From contig CAMZMA010000219.1 of the NCBI GenBank assembly GCA_947311815.1, forward strand, positions 1 through 5,599: a stretch of DNA of 5,599 nucleotides. The letters are read 5' to 3'. The stretch comes from an uncultured Flavobacteriaceae bacterium (GTDB lineage Bacteria > Bacteroidota > Bacteroidia > Flavobacteriales > Flavobacteriaceae). The first letter of the stretch is position 1, and every line of letters begins with the position of its first letter. The notes beneath the pieces are model-generated. The model was not told the origin of the DNA, ran no database searches, and was given only the letters and a program-made list of their open reading frames with translations. The position numbers and the translations under genes are program-made. This document shows positions 1 to 5,599 of the stretch, piece by piece.

Positions 1-1094
1 ATACCATACATTTTACTGCTAAAAATCCGTTTAATTACAAACTATTATTAAACGGAATGAAAACGTCATCAACAGTTATCTATTTTAAATTTCATTTTTT
101 AAATGCTGATTTTGTTATTGAATTATCAAACTTTATCAATTCTAAAAACTGTTACTTTTCTATTGATATTATTGGTAATTTAGCCGAAACTGGCAATTGG
201 TTTATCAACTTAAAAGAAGACCATAAACAGTTAGAAAAAGTTGCAAAAAAAATACAAAATTCTATTGAAGTTGATGCTTCTCTATATCAAAATTCAGGAG
301 CAACTATTGTACAACAATTGGCATATAGTTTAGCGCACGCCAACGAATATATACATCATTTTGGCAAAGAAATTGCGGCTAAAATTCATATTACTTTTTC
401 TGTTGGCGGCAATTACTTTTTTGAAATTGCTAAATTACGAGCCTTTAGAATCCTTTGGAGTACACTTTTAAAAGAATACGATGTAAAAAATGCTGTTATT
501 AACATTTTTGCACAACCGAGTTTGCGCAACAAAACGTTATATGATTATAATGTAAATATGCTACGAACAACATCAGAATGTATGAGCGCCATTTTAGGTG
601 GAGCTGATACAATTTCAAATGTTTCTTACGATGCAATTTACCATAAGTCAAATGAATTTGGCGAGCGTATTGCAAGAAACCAATTACTTATTTTACAGCA
701 AGAAAGTTATTTAAAAGAAGCTCAACATATTGCCAACGGTGCTTATTATATTGAAAATATTACTCATCAATTAGCCGAAAAAGCACTTGAAATATTTAAA
801 TTGATAGAAAAAGGAGGCGGATTTTTATTGCAATTAAAAGAAGGAACAATTCAAAGAAAAATTACTGAATCTGCAAAAAAAGAAATTACTAAATTTGAAA
901 ACGGAAATATAACGTTATTAGGTACTAATAAATTAATAAACCCTGCTGATAAAATGTTACATGATGTAGAAATATATCCTTTTATAAAAACAAAACAACA
1001 CAAAACCCTTATACAGCCAATCTTTAGAAAAAGATTGGCAGAAATTACTGAAACCAAACGATTACAAAACGAAAAAAAGACTGAAAATGGGTAA
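1..1094 (+). CDS. mutA: Methylmalonyl-CoA mutase small (beta) subunit, 5' end outside window
   Basis: Non-catalytic partner of MutB in the cytoplasmic B12-dependent heterodimer that interconverts methylmalonyl-CoA and succinyl-CoA. The reading frame is open from the left edge (first full codon at 3) and the 18 codons before the ATG at 57 continue mutase-like sequence (TIHFTAKNPF...), so that ATG is internal and roughly the first 80-110 residues are missing. Counting from Met57, recognisable TIM-barrel motifs are GATIVQQLAYSLAHANEY (81-98), NYFFEIAKLRA (119-129, paralogous to MutB HFNEIAKLRAG), MLRTTSECMSAILGGAD (168-184) and FGERIARNQLLILQQES (201-217). The position matching MutB His209 is Leu here, and no counterpart of the MutB RTHCQTSGWS loop is visible, which fits a catalytically silent chain. 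The protein stops after the barrel and linker (TKRLQNEKKTENG) with no B12-binding domain, unlike the longer actinobacterial MutA; I recall this short form as usual in Flavobacteriaceae. It overlaps the next gene by 8 bp. Confidence 0.93.
   Translation, partial: TIHFTAKNPFNYKLLLNGMKTSSTVIYFKFHFLNADFVIELSNFINSKNCYFSIDIIGNLAETGNWFINLKEDHKQLEKVAKKIQNSIEVDASLYQNSGATIVQQLAYSLAHANEYIHHFGKEIAAKIHITFSVGGNYFFEIAKLRAFRILWSTLLKEYDVKNAVINIFAQPSLRNKTLYDYNVNMLRTTSECMSAILGGADTISNVSYDAIYHKSNEFGERIARNQLLILQQESYLKEAQHIANGAYYIENITHQLAEKALEIFKLIEKGGGFLLQLKEGTIQRKITESAKKEITKFENGNITLLGTNKLINPADKMLHDVEIYPFIKTKQHKTLIQPIFRKRLAEITETKRLQNEKKTENG
1087..1094 (+). other. 8-bp start/stop overlap of mutA and the membrane-protein gene
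   Basis: The sequence ATGGGTAA holds the start codon of the small membrane protein and, in the other frame, the TAA of mutA. The preceding bases are A-rich (GAAAAAAAGACTGAAA) with no clear Shine-Dalgarno motif. Terminating mutA ribosomes are probably needed to start the downstream gene; this coupling is inferred from the overlap. Confidence 0.7.
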
Positions 1095-1413
1095 AAACAA
1101 AGAGATATTATCACTTAGAAATTACCAAGCAGGATTAAAAAAAGAAATAGAAAATTTAAAAATAAAAATACCTCAATATTCGGTAGGATATGTTTTTTTA
1201 GTAGCACTCTTTATTTATTTTTTTGACGAAAAACTCTATCATTATTTCGGCGGAAGTATTAATTTTATAAAAGCTAGTATTGCTTTCTTCTTATTTATTG
1301 GCGTTATTATACTCTATAAATTTCATCTTAAAATAAAGAAAAAAGAAAGCGAAATTAACAGAACACAAGCCAAACTATACAAATACATGAGGTTAGAAAA
1401 TAAAAATGAATAG
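1087..1413 (+). CDS. Small two-helix membrane protein of unknown function between mutA and mutB
   Basis: No family recognised. The 108-residue protein has a basic, probably helical N-terminus (1-30, rich in Lys/Glu), a hydrophobic segment at about 32-47 (SVGYVFLVALFIYFF), a short polar turn containing YHYFGGS, a second hydrophobic segment at about 59-78 (ending FIGVIILYKF), and a highly charged Lys/Glu-rich C-terminus (80-108) that could form a coiled coil. The positive-inside rule predicts a hairpin with both termini in the cytoplasm. There is no signal peptide or cysteine cluster. It starts inside the last codons of mutA (8-bp overlap) and ends 8 bp inside mutB, so it should be made together with the mutase subunits. 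That arrangement and the sensible membrane topology argue that it is real. A role in mutase assembly, membrane association or cofactor handling is only a guess from position; it may equally be an unrelated passenger. Confidence 0.82.
   Translation: MGKNKEILSLRNYQAGLKKEIENLKIKIPQYSVGYVFLVALFIYFFDEKLYHYFGGSINFIKASIAFFLFIGVIILYKFHLKIKKKESEINRTQAKLYKYMRLENKNE
1406..1413 (+). other. 8-bp start/stop overlap of the membrane-protein gene and mutB
   Basis: ATGAATAG contains the mutB start and the TAG of the upstream gene. It has the same geometry as the preceding junction (ATGNNTAR). An in-frame TAG at 1394-1396 rules out a nearby alternative mutB start, so this overlap is not a start-calling artefact. 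Translational coupling is the likely consequence. Confidence 0.7.
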
Positions 1414-3472
1414 AAAAAACCTTCAACATATAAAACTCTCTGAATCAATAGTTAAAAAAAATCAACTTCATTTTGAACATGAAGGTTTTATAGCTGGTAT
1501 TGCCCCAAACCTTAGAGGACCTTACTCTACTATGTACGTTCGAAGACCTTGGACTATTAGACAATACGCAGGCTTTTCTACCGCCGAAGAAAGTAATGCT
1601 TTTTACAGAAGAAATTTAGAAGCTGGTCAAAAAGGACTTTCGGTTGCTTTTGATTTGGCTACTCATAGAGGGTACGACTCAGATCATGAAAGAGTTCAAG
1701 GCGATGTTGGTAAAGCTGGTGTTGCCATTGATTCTGTTGAAGATATGAAAATTTTATTTGACCAAATTCCGTTAGATAAAATGTCGGTTTCTATGACTAT
1801 GAACGGTGCTGTTTTACCCATTTTAGCTTTTTATATTGTTGCAGCTCAAGAACAAGGTGTCGATCAAAAATTACTTTCTGGCACCATTCAAAATGATATT
1901 TTAAAGGAATTTATGGTGCGTAATACCTACATTTATCCTCCTTCTCCATCCATGAGAATTATTGCTGATATTTTTAAATATACAAGCGATTTTATGCCGA
2001 AATTTAATTCGATTTCTATTTCTGGCTACCACATGCAAGAAGCAGGTGCAACTGCCGAAATTGAATTAGCATATACGCTTGCAGACGGATTAGAATACAT
2101 AAAAAAAGGCTTAGAAGCAGGAATGGACATTGACACATTTGCCCCAAGATTATCCTTTTTTTGGGCAATAGGAATGGATCATTTTAACGAAATTGCAAAA
2201 CTACGAGCAGGAAGAATGTTATGGGCTAAATTGGTGCAACAATTCAATCCGACAAACCCAAAATCTTTAGCCTTAAGAACTCATTGTCAAACAAGTGGAT
2301 GGAGTTTAACAGAACAAGACCCATTTAACAATGTTGCCAGAACAACCATTGAAGCGATGGCAGCAGCTTTTGGTGGTACACAAAGTTTACATACCAATGC
2401 TTTAGATGAAGCCATTGCTTTACCTACCGATTTTTCTGCAAGAATTGCACGTAATACTCAAATTTATTTGCAAGAAGAAACCTACATTACCAAAACAGTT
2501 GATCCTTGGGCAGGAAGTTATCACGTAGAAAAATTGACAGAAGACATTGCCAACAAAGCTTGGAAACTGATGAAAGAAGTAGAGGAATTAGGCGGAATGA
2601 CCAAAGCCATTGAAAAAGGAATTCCGAAAATGCGTATTGAAGAAGCTGCCGCCATAAAACAAGCAAAAATTGATAGTTCGCAAGATGTAATTGTAGGCGT
2701 AAATAAATACCAACTAAAAGAAGAAGATCCCTTGCATATTTTAGAAGTTGATAATGAAGCTGTTCGTTTATCGCAAATAGAGCGATTAACAGCTATAAAA
2801 TCTTCTAGAAATAACAAAAAAGTAACAGAAACTCTTGCTAATTTAACAAAATCCGCAAAATTAGGTGACGAAAATTTATTAGATTTGGCAATAAAAGCAG
2901 CAAAAGAAAGAGCTACTTTAGGCGAAATATCAGATGCTCTTGAAATTGTTTACGGAAGACATAAAGCAGTTCATAAAACCATATCTGGCGTGTATAGTAA
3001 AGAAATTAAAGACGATAAATTATTTAAAAAAGCAACCGAATTAGCCAATAAATTTGCCGAATTAGAAGGACGAAGACCTCGAATAATGATTGCAAAACTT
3101 GGTCAAGATGGTCATGACAGAGGAGCAAAAGTAGTTGCTACGGGTTATGCCGATTTAGGTTTTGATGTAGATATTGGTCCGTTGTTTCAAACTCCGCAAG
3201 AAGCGACCAAACAAGCGGTAGAAAACGATGTGCATATTTTAGGAATATCTTCATTAGCGGCGGGTCATAAAACCTTAGTTCCGCAAGTAATTGAAGAACT
3301 TAAAAAATACGAACGTGAAGATATTATGGTCATTGTTGGTGGTGTAATTCCTGCACAAGATTATCAATTTTTATTTGACGCAGGTGCTGTTGGCGTTTTT
3401 GGTCCAGGTACAAAAATTGCCCAAGCTGCCATTGACATGTTAACTATTTTGATTGATAGTGTTGCTGACTAA
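1406..3472 (+). CDS. mutB: Methylmalonyl-CoA mutase large (alpha, catalytic) subunit
   Basis: Adenosylcobalamin-dependent radical enzyme (also called scpA; EC 5.4.99.2) that interconverts (R)-methylmalonyl-CoA and succinyl-CoA, linking propionyl-CoA to the TCA cycle. Residues about 30-430 form the TIM-barrel domain and about 555-688 the C-terminal B12-binding domain. By alignment from memory with the Propionibacterium shermanii enzyme, substrate and catalytic residues are all present: Tyr40, Thr42, Arg47, Tyr54 (P. shermanii Tyr89), Gln162, Arg172, His209 (His244), Arg248 and His293. The cobalamin motif DGHDRG lies at 568-573 with His570 as the lower axial cobalt ligand and Lys564 nearby, followed by SSLAAGH (615-621) and VGGVIP (644-649). 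The ATG at 1406 is fixed by an in-frame TAG at 1394-1396. The N-terminus is about 35 residues shorter than in P. shermanii. It overlaps the upstream gene by 8 bp and the convergent flavoprotein gene by 29 bp. The protein appears intact and functional. Confidence 0.98.
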   Translation: MNRKNLQHIKLSESIVKKNQLHFEHEGFIAGIAPNLRGPYSTMYVRRPWTIRQYAGFSTAEESNAFYRRNLEAGQKGLSVAFDLATHRGYDSDHERVQGDVGKAGVAIDSVEDMKILFDQIPLDKMSVSMTMNGAVLPILAFYIVAAQEQGVDQKLLSGTIQNDILKEFMVRNTYIYPPSPSMRIIADIFKYTSDFMPKFNSISISGYHMQEAGATAEIELAYTLADGLEYIKKGLEAGMDIDTFAPRLSFFWAIGMDHFNEIAKLRAGRMLWAKLVQQFNPTNPKSLALRTHCQTSGWSLTEQDPFNNVARTTIEAMAAAFGGTQSLHTNALDEAIALPTDFSARIARNTQIYLQEETYITKTVDPWAGSYHVEKLTEDIANKAWKLMKEVEELGGMTKAIEKGIPKMRIEEAAAIKQAKIDSSQDVIVGVNKYQLKEEDPLHILEVDNEAVRLSQIERLTAIKSSRNNKKVTETLANLTKSAKLGDENLLDLAIKAAKERATLGEISDALEIVYGRHKAVHKTISGVYSKEIKDDKLFKKATELANKFAELEGRRPRIMIAKLGQDGHDRGAKVVATGYADLGFDVDIGPLFQTPQEATKQAVENDVHILGISSLAAGHKTLVPQVIEELKKYEREDIMVIVGGVIPAQDYQFLFDAGAVGVFGPGTKIAQAAIDMLTILIDSVAD
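3444..3472. other. Tail-to-tail coding overlap of mutB and the flavoprotein gene
   Basis: The stop of mutB (TAA, 3470-3472) and the stop of the flavoprotein gene (complement of 3444-3446, TAG) lie inside each other's coding sequence, giving 29 bp that code on both strands. There is no untranslated spacer, and no strong GC hairpin with a T-run was found here. Each transcript must therefore end inside the opposite gene, producing 3' ends complementary to one another. Confidence 0.9.
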
Positions 3473-4685
3473 TTGAATCTTCTGCTATGGTTTTAGCAAC
3501 AATATAACCACCAGTCCACGCATTTTGAAAATTAAATCCGCCTGTTACGGCATCAATATTTAAAATTTCGCCTGCAAAAAAGAGGTTTTTATGGAGTTTG
3601 CTTTCAAATCGTTTGAAATTTATTTCTTTTAAATCGATACCTCCAGCAGTTACAAACTCTTCTTTAAAGGTCGTTTTTCCATTAGCATTAAAAACGCTTT
3701 TGGTTAGTTGATTTGCTAAATTCTGCAATTTCTGATTGCTCAAATCTGCCCAATTTTGGGTGTTTTTAATTTCGGAAGCTGTAACCAATCGTTCCCACAA
3801 TCTTTTAGGAATATCGGTAAAAGGCGATTTTAAAACGACCGTTTTTCTAGGTGCTTTCTTTTTTAAATTCAACAATACATTTAACATCTTTTCTGTAGGT
3901 CTAGACAACCAATTTACTTCTACATTGTATTGATAGTTTTTATCTGCTAAAATACGTGCCCCGAAAGCCGATAATTTTAACACCGCTGGACCGCTCAAAC
4001 CCCAATGTGTAATTAATAAAGGTCCAAAAGAAACTAAATCGGTTGCTGCTAATTTCACAGAAGCATTAGGTACAGCAACACCTAATAAATCTACAATTCG
4101 GTTGTCTTTAATTTTAAAGGTAAATAACGACGGAACTGGCGAAACAATAGTATGCTGCAACGATGTTATCATTTCCCAAACTTTAGGACTGCTACCTGAT
4201 GCAAACACAATATAATCCGCTTTAAAATCTTGTTGTTTTGTGTTGATAACCCACTTGTTTTCTTGTTGATAAACAGAATTTACTCCATGATTTGTTAACA
4301 ATATTATCCCTAAGTTATCAACCAAACCTAAGAAACAATCTATAATGGCTTGTGAGGTATTTGCTTCTGGAAACACTCTGTTATCAGCTTCTATTTTTAA
4401 AGGAACTCCATGATTTTCAAACCATTCAAACGTATCTCCTGTCATAAATTGATGAAAAGGACCTAAGAGTTCTTTTTCTCCTCTCGGATAAAACTTTACC
4501 AATTCTTTGGGTTCAAAACAAGCATTTGTAACATTACATCTTCCGCCACCAGAAATTTTTACTTTTTGCAGTACGTCATTTCCTTTTTCAAGAATAACAA
4601 CCTCTAAATCAGGATTCATTTCTTTCGCATTAATTGCGGTAAAAAATCCTGCGGCACCACCACCAATGATTATGATTTTTTTCAT
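3444..4685 (-). CDS. NAD(P)/FAD-dependent oxidoreductase, HI0933/YhiN (BaiN) family
   Basis: Flavoprotein of 413 residues, a normal length for the family. The N-terminal dinucleotide fold is clear: KIIIIGGGAAGFFTAINA (3-20) is the FAD ADP-binding loop and Glu33 ends the second strand. The family hallmark ISGGGRCNVTN is at 44-54. Further matches are FASGSSPK (161-168), THWGLSGPA (226-234), TAGGI (346-350) and the C-terminal FAD-contacting stretch AGEILNIDAVTGG (371-383) followed by FQNAWTGG. These motifs place it firmly in the HI0933-like/BaiN group; the physiological substrate is unknown for most members, and the bile-acid role of gut BaiN should not be carried over to this organism. The start is the ATG at 4685-4683, since the FAD motif begins immediately after it, preceded by an A/T-rich leader without a Shine-Dalgarno motif. 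The last 12 residues or so (EDSISQQHYQSK) extend past the conserved core, and the final nine lie antisense to the 3' end of mutB. It lies downstream of the GHMP kinase gene and may be co-transcribed with it. Confidence 0.93.
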   Translation of the reverse strand: MKKIIIIGGGAAGFFTAINAKEMNPDLEVVILEKGNDVLQKVKISGGGRCNVTNACFEPKELVKFYPRGEKELLGPFHQFMTGDTFEWFENHGVPLKIEADNRVFPEANTSQAIIDCFLGLVDNLGIILLTNHGVNSVYQQENKWVINTKQQDFKADYIVFASGSSPKVWEMITSLQHTIVSPVPSLFTFKIKDNRIVDLLGVAVPNASVKLAATDLVSFGPLLITHWGLSGPAVLKLSAFGARILADKNYQYNVEVNWLSRPTEKMLNVLLNLKKKAPRKTVVLKSPFTDIPKRLWERLVTASEIKNTQNWADLSNQKLQNLANQLTKSVFNANGKTTFKEEFVTAGGIDLKEINFKRFESKLHKNLFFAGEILNIDAVTGGFNFQNAWTGGYIVAKTIAEDSISQQHYQSK

Positions 4686-4700
4686 TTTTATATTAAAAAC

Positions 4701-4728
4701 CTCTCGACTGCGCTCGAGGAGACATTTT
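4701..4728. repeat. GC-rich hairpin repeat, copy A
   Basis: First copy of a short intergenic element in the 127-bp spacer 4686-4812. The core can fold as CTC-TCGA / loop CTGCGC / TCGA-GAG with one bulged G (4701-4721) and is followed by GACATTTT. It matches copy B, exactly 50 bp downstream, at 23 of 26 positions (4702-4727 against 4752-4777). Similar TCGACTGCGCTCGA elements are, from memory, scattered between genes of many Flavobacteriaceae. On the - strand it lies directly upstream of the flavoprotein start, so it would be in that gene's leader or the intercistronic RNA. Confidence 0.75.
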
Positions 4729-4750
4729 ATTGATTCATATTCTTTTCATC

Positions 4751-4778
4751 TTCTCGATTGCACCCGAGGAGACATTTA
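4751..4778. repeat. GC-rich hairpin repeat, copy B (direct to copy A)
   Basis: Second copy in the same orientation as copy A, with the same GAGGAGACATTT tail. The three differences (C/T, G/A and T/C in the core) weaken the stem to CTCG/CGAG, so this copy looks partly decayed. The 22 bp separating it from copy A are AT-rich and show nothing recognisable. Confidence 0.72.
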
Positions 4779-4790
4779 GTAACATTTAAA

Positions 4791-4809
4791 GTCCTAGTGC
4801 AGTCGAAAC
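4791..4809. repeat. Degenerate inverted copy C of the hairpin repeat
   Basis: Read on the - strand this is GTTTCGACTGCACTAGGAC, sharing the TCGACTGC(A/G)CT core with copies A and B but in opposite orientation. It lies 3 bp beyond the stop codon of the GHMP kinase gene. Opposed copies A and C could pair over about 100 nt, or the element could end or process the kinase transcript; no clean T-run follows it on the - strand, so a simple rho-independent terminator is not supported. Confidence 0.55.
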
Positions 4810-4812
4810 TTT

Positions 4813-5599
4813 TTACAGTACCATTTCTTGATAAGAAAGTACCGTTTTGTAACCTTTTTTCTTAAAATATTTGGGTGTATCTTCATTTCCTGTGGCTAAT
4901 ACAAAATCGCCTCCCCAAGCTCCTAAACTTTTAATTCCCCCAAAATAATCAGCAAACAATTGTTGTTTTACAGGTTGTAATTGCACCAAAGAACTAATCA
5001 TTTTTTCGTGCTCTACAAGTACTTTTTCAATATCTTTTATTGTTTTTGAAGCGACAAACTCATCCGTTAATAAAGAAATTTCTTCTAAGTCCTTTCTATT
5101 TTGTTGGTGCTTTTTGTAATGTGCAATTCCTTCTCTACTATTTTGCTTTTTATTAAGATGGATAAAATACAATTCATCCTTAAAAACCGGGTTAAAATTA
5201 ACCAGTGTTACTTTAGGTAAATCATCTTGTAATTGATACAAAATTGGGGAATTATTTTGAGCACAAGCAATGTCATAACCGCTCCCAGAAAAAGCATTCC
5301 ATAATAATTGATACGCATCTACATTTGCCCAAGATGCAATATTATTAATTAAGGTTGATGAGCTTCCTAAGCCCCAATTTCTTGGAAAATCGAGATGCGT
5401 TTTTACGATAAATCCATTGTTATCTTGTAAAAAACTGGAATTCATTTTTTGAGCTTCTTGTAAAATATATCTGAGAGTTTCTGCAATAAATTCGGCACTT
5501 CCTTCTTTGTCTGAATTAAAAGTTGCAGAAACCAATCTTAATTTTGGCAAATCAAAAACGGCTTCGAACCAACATTCTCCTATATGTGTAAAACTCCCC
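4813..5599 (-). CDS. GHMP kinase, GYDIA family, N-terminus outside window
   Basis: ATP-dependent small-molecule kinase of the GHMP superfamily (galactokinase, homoserine, mevalonate and phosphomevalonate kinases). The visible 261 codons include the ATP-binding motif PRNWGLGSSS (5356-5385), the signature GYDIA (5266-5280) that names the subfamily, and the C-terminal glycine motif KSLGAWGGDFVLAT (near 4891-4932). The frame stays open to the right edge: upstream of the TTG at 5550-5548, 16 further codons read GSFTHIGECWFEAVFD, which fits the family, so that TTG is an internal Leu codon, not the start. The missing part, probably 40-60 residues, should carry the N-terminal PGK/GEY-type motif. I recall this subfamily near HMG-CoA reductase in Flavobacteriaceae, suggesting a mevalonate-pathway kinase, but no such neighbour is visible here and the substrate is unproven. 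It ends in MVL-TAA 127 bp before the flavoprotein gene on the same strand. Confidence 0.9.
   Translation of the reverse strand, partial: GSFTHIGECWFEAVFDLPKLRLVSATFNSDKEGSAEFIAETLRYILQEAQKMNSSFLQDNNGFIVKTHLDFPRNWGLGSSSTLINNIASWANVDAYQLLWNAFSGSGYDIACAQNNSPILYQLQDDLPKVTLVNFNPVFKDELYFIHLNKKQNSREGIAHYKKHQQNRKDLEEISLLTDEFVASKTIKDIEKVLVEHEKMISSLVQLQPVKQQLFADYFGGIKSLGAWGGDFVLATGNEDTPKYFKKKGYKTVLSYQEMVL

Noticed and set aside
57..59. ATG as the start of mutA
   Set aside because: The frame is open to the left edge and the 18 preceding codons read as mutase-like sequence, so this Met is internal.
851..1114. Reverse-strand open frame of 87 codons
   Set aside because: Antisense to the well-supported mutA end; no recognisable motif, and explained by the AT-rich coding sequence.
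2521..2817. Reverse-strand open frame of 98 codons
   Set aside because: Lies wholly antisense within conserved mutB sequence.
3460..3501. Possible bidirectional terminator hairpin at the convergent gene ends
   Set aside because: Only 7-bp arms of moderate GC content around a 28-nt loop and no T-run on either side.
3736..3933. Plus-strand open frame of 65 codons
   Set aside because: Antisense to the flavoprotein coding region, with no independent support.
4507..4779. Plus-strand open frame of 90 codons running through the repeat copies
   Set aside because: Most of it is antisense to the FAD-binding N-terminus of the flavoprotein and its tail only translates the repeats.
4701..4809. CRISPR array
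   Set aside because: Only two direct copies with a short AT-rich gap plus one inverted copy; the repeats are diverged and no cas genes are present.
4686..4812. Promoter for the flavoprotein gene
   Set aside because: No convincing Bacteroidota -7 (TANNTTTG) and -33 (TTTG) pair was found on the - strand; read-through from the kinase gene is as likely.
5548..5550. TTG as the start of the GHMP kinase
   Set aside because: The frame continues to the right edge with family-like residues (CWFEAVFDLPKLRL), and the N-terminal GHMP motif has not yet appeared.

Overview
The window looks like chromosomal DNA from a marine-type member of the Flavobacteriaceae (Bacteroidota). The DNA is AT-rich, starts are preceded by A-rich stretches rather than Shine-Dalgarno sequences, the methylmalonyl-CoA mutase is the split two-subunit type with a short small chain, and there is a GHMP kinase of the 'GYDIA' type, which I know from this family. 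The genus cannot be fixed from the sequence.

The left half, positions 1-3472 on the + strand, is a compact three-gene unit: the small subunit of adenosylcobalamin-dependent methylmalonyl-CoA mutase (mutA, cut by the left edge), a 108-residue two-helix membrane protein of unknown function, and the large catalytic subunit (mutB/scpA, complete). Both junctions are 8-bp overlaps of the form ATGNNTAR, so translational coupling is likely. MutA and MutB should form a heterodimer that interconverts (R)-methylmalonyl-CoA and succinyl-CoA, the step linking propionyl-CoA metabolism to the TCA cycle. Only MutB carries the active-site and B12-binding residues.

The right half, positions 3444-5599, runs on the - strand. 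A gene for a GHMP-family kinase, whose N-terminus lies beyond the right edge, is followed by a 127-bp spacer and then by a flavoprotein of the HI0933/YhiN (BaiN) family. The kinase is probably part of the mevalonate/isoprenoid supply, but this rests on remembered family context. The spacer holds three copies of a short GC-rich hairpin-like repeat. The flavoprotein gene meets mutB tail to tail with a 29-bp coding overlap, so the two transcription units leave no untranslated gap for a conventional terminator.

No RNA genes, insertion sequences, CRISPR arrays or phage genes were seen, and I do not see a clearly new multi-gene system. The items most worth a second look are the membrane protein wedged between the two mutase genes, the repeat cluster, and the overlapping convergent ends.
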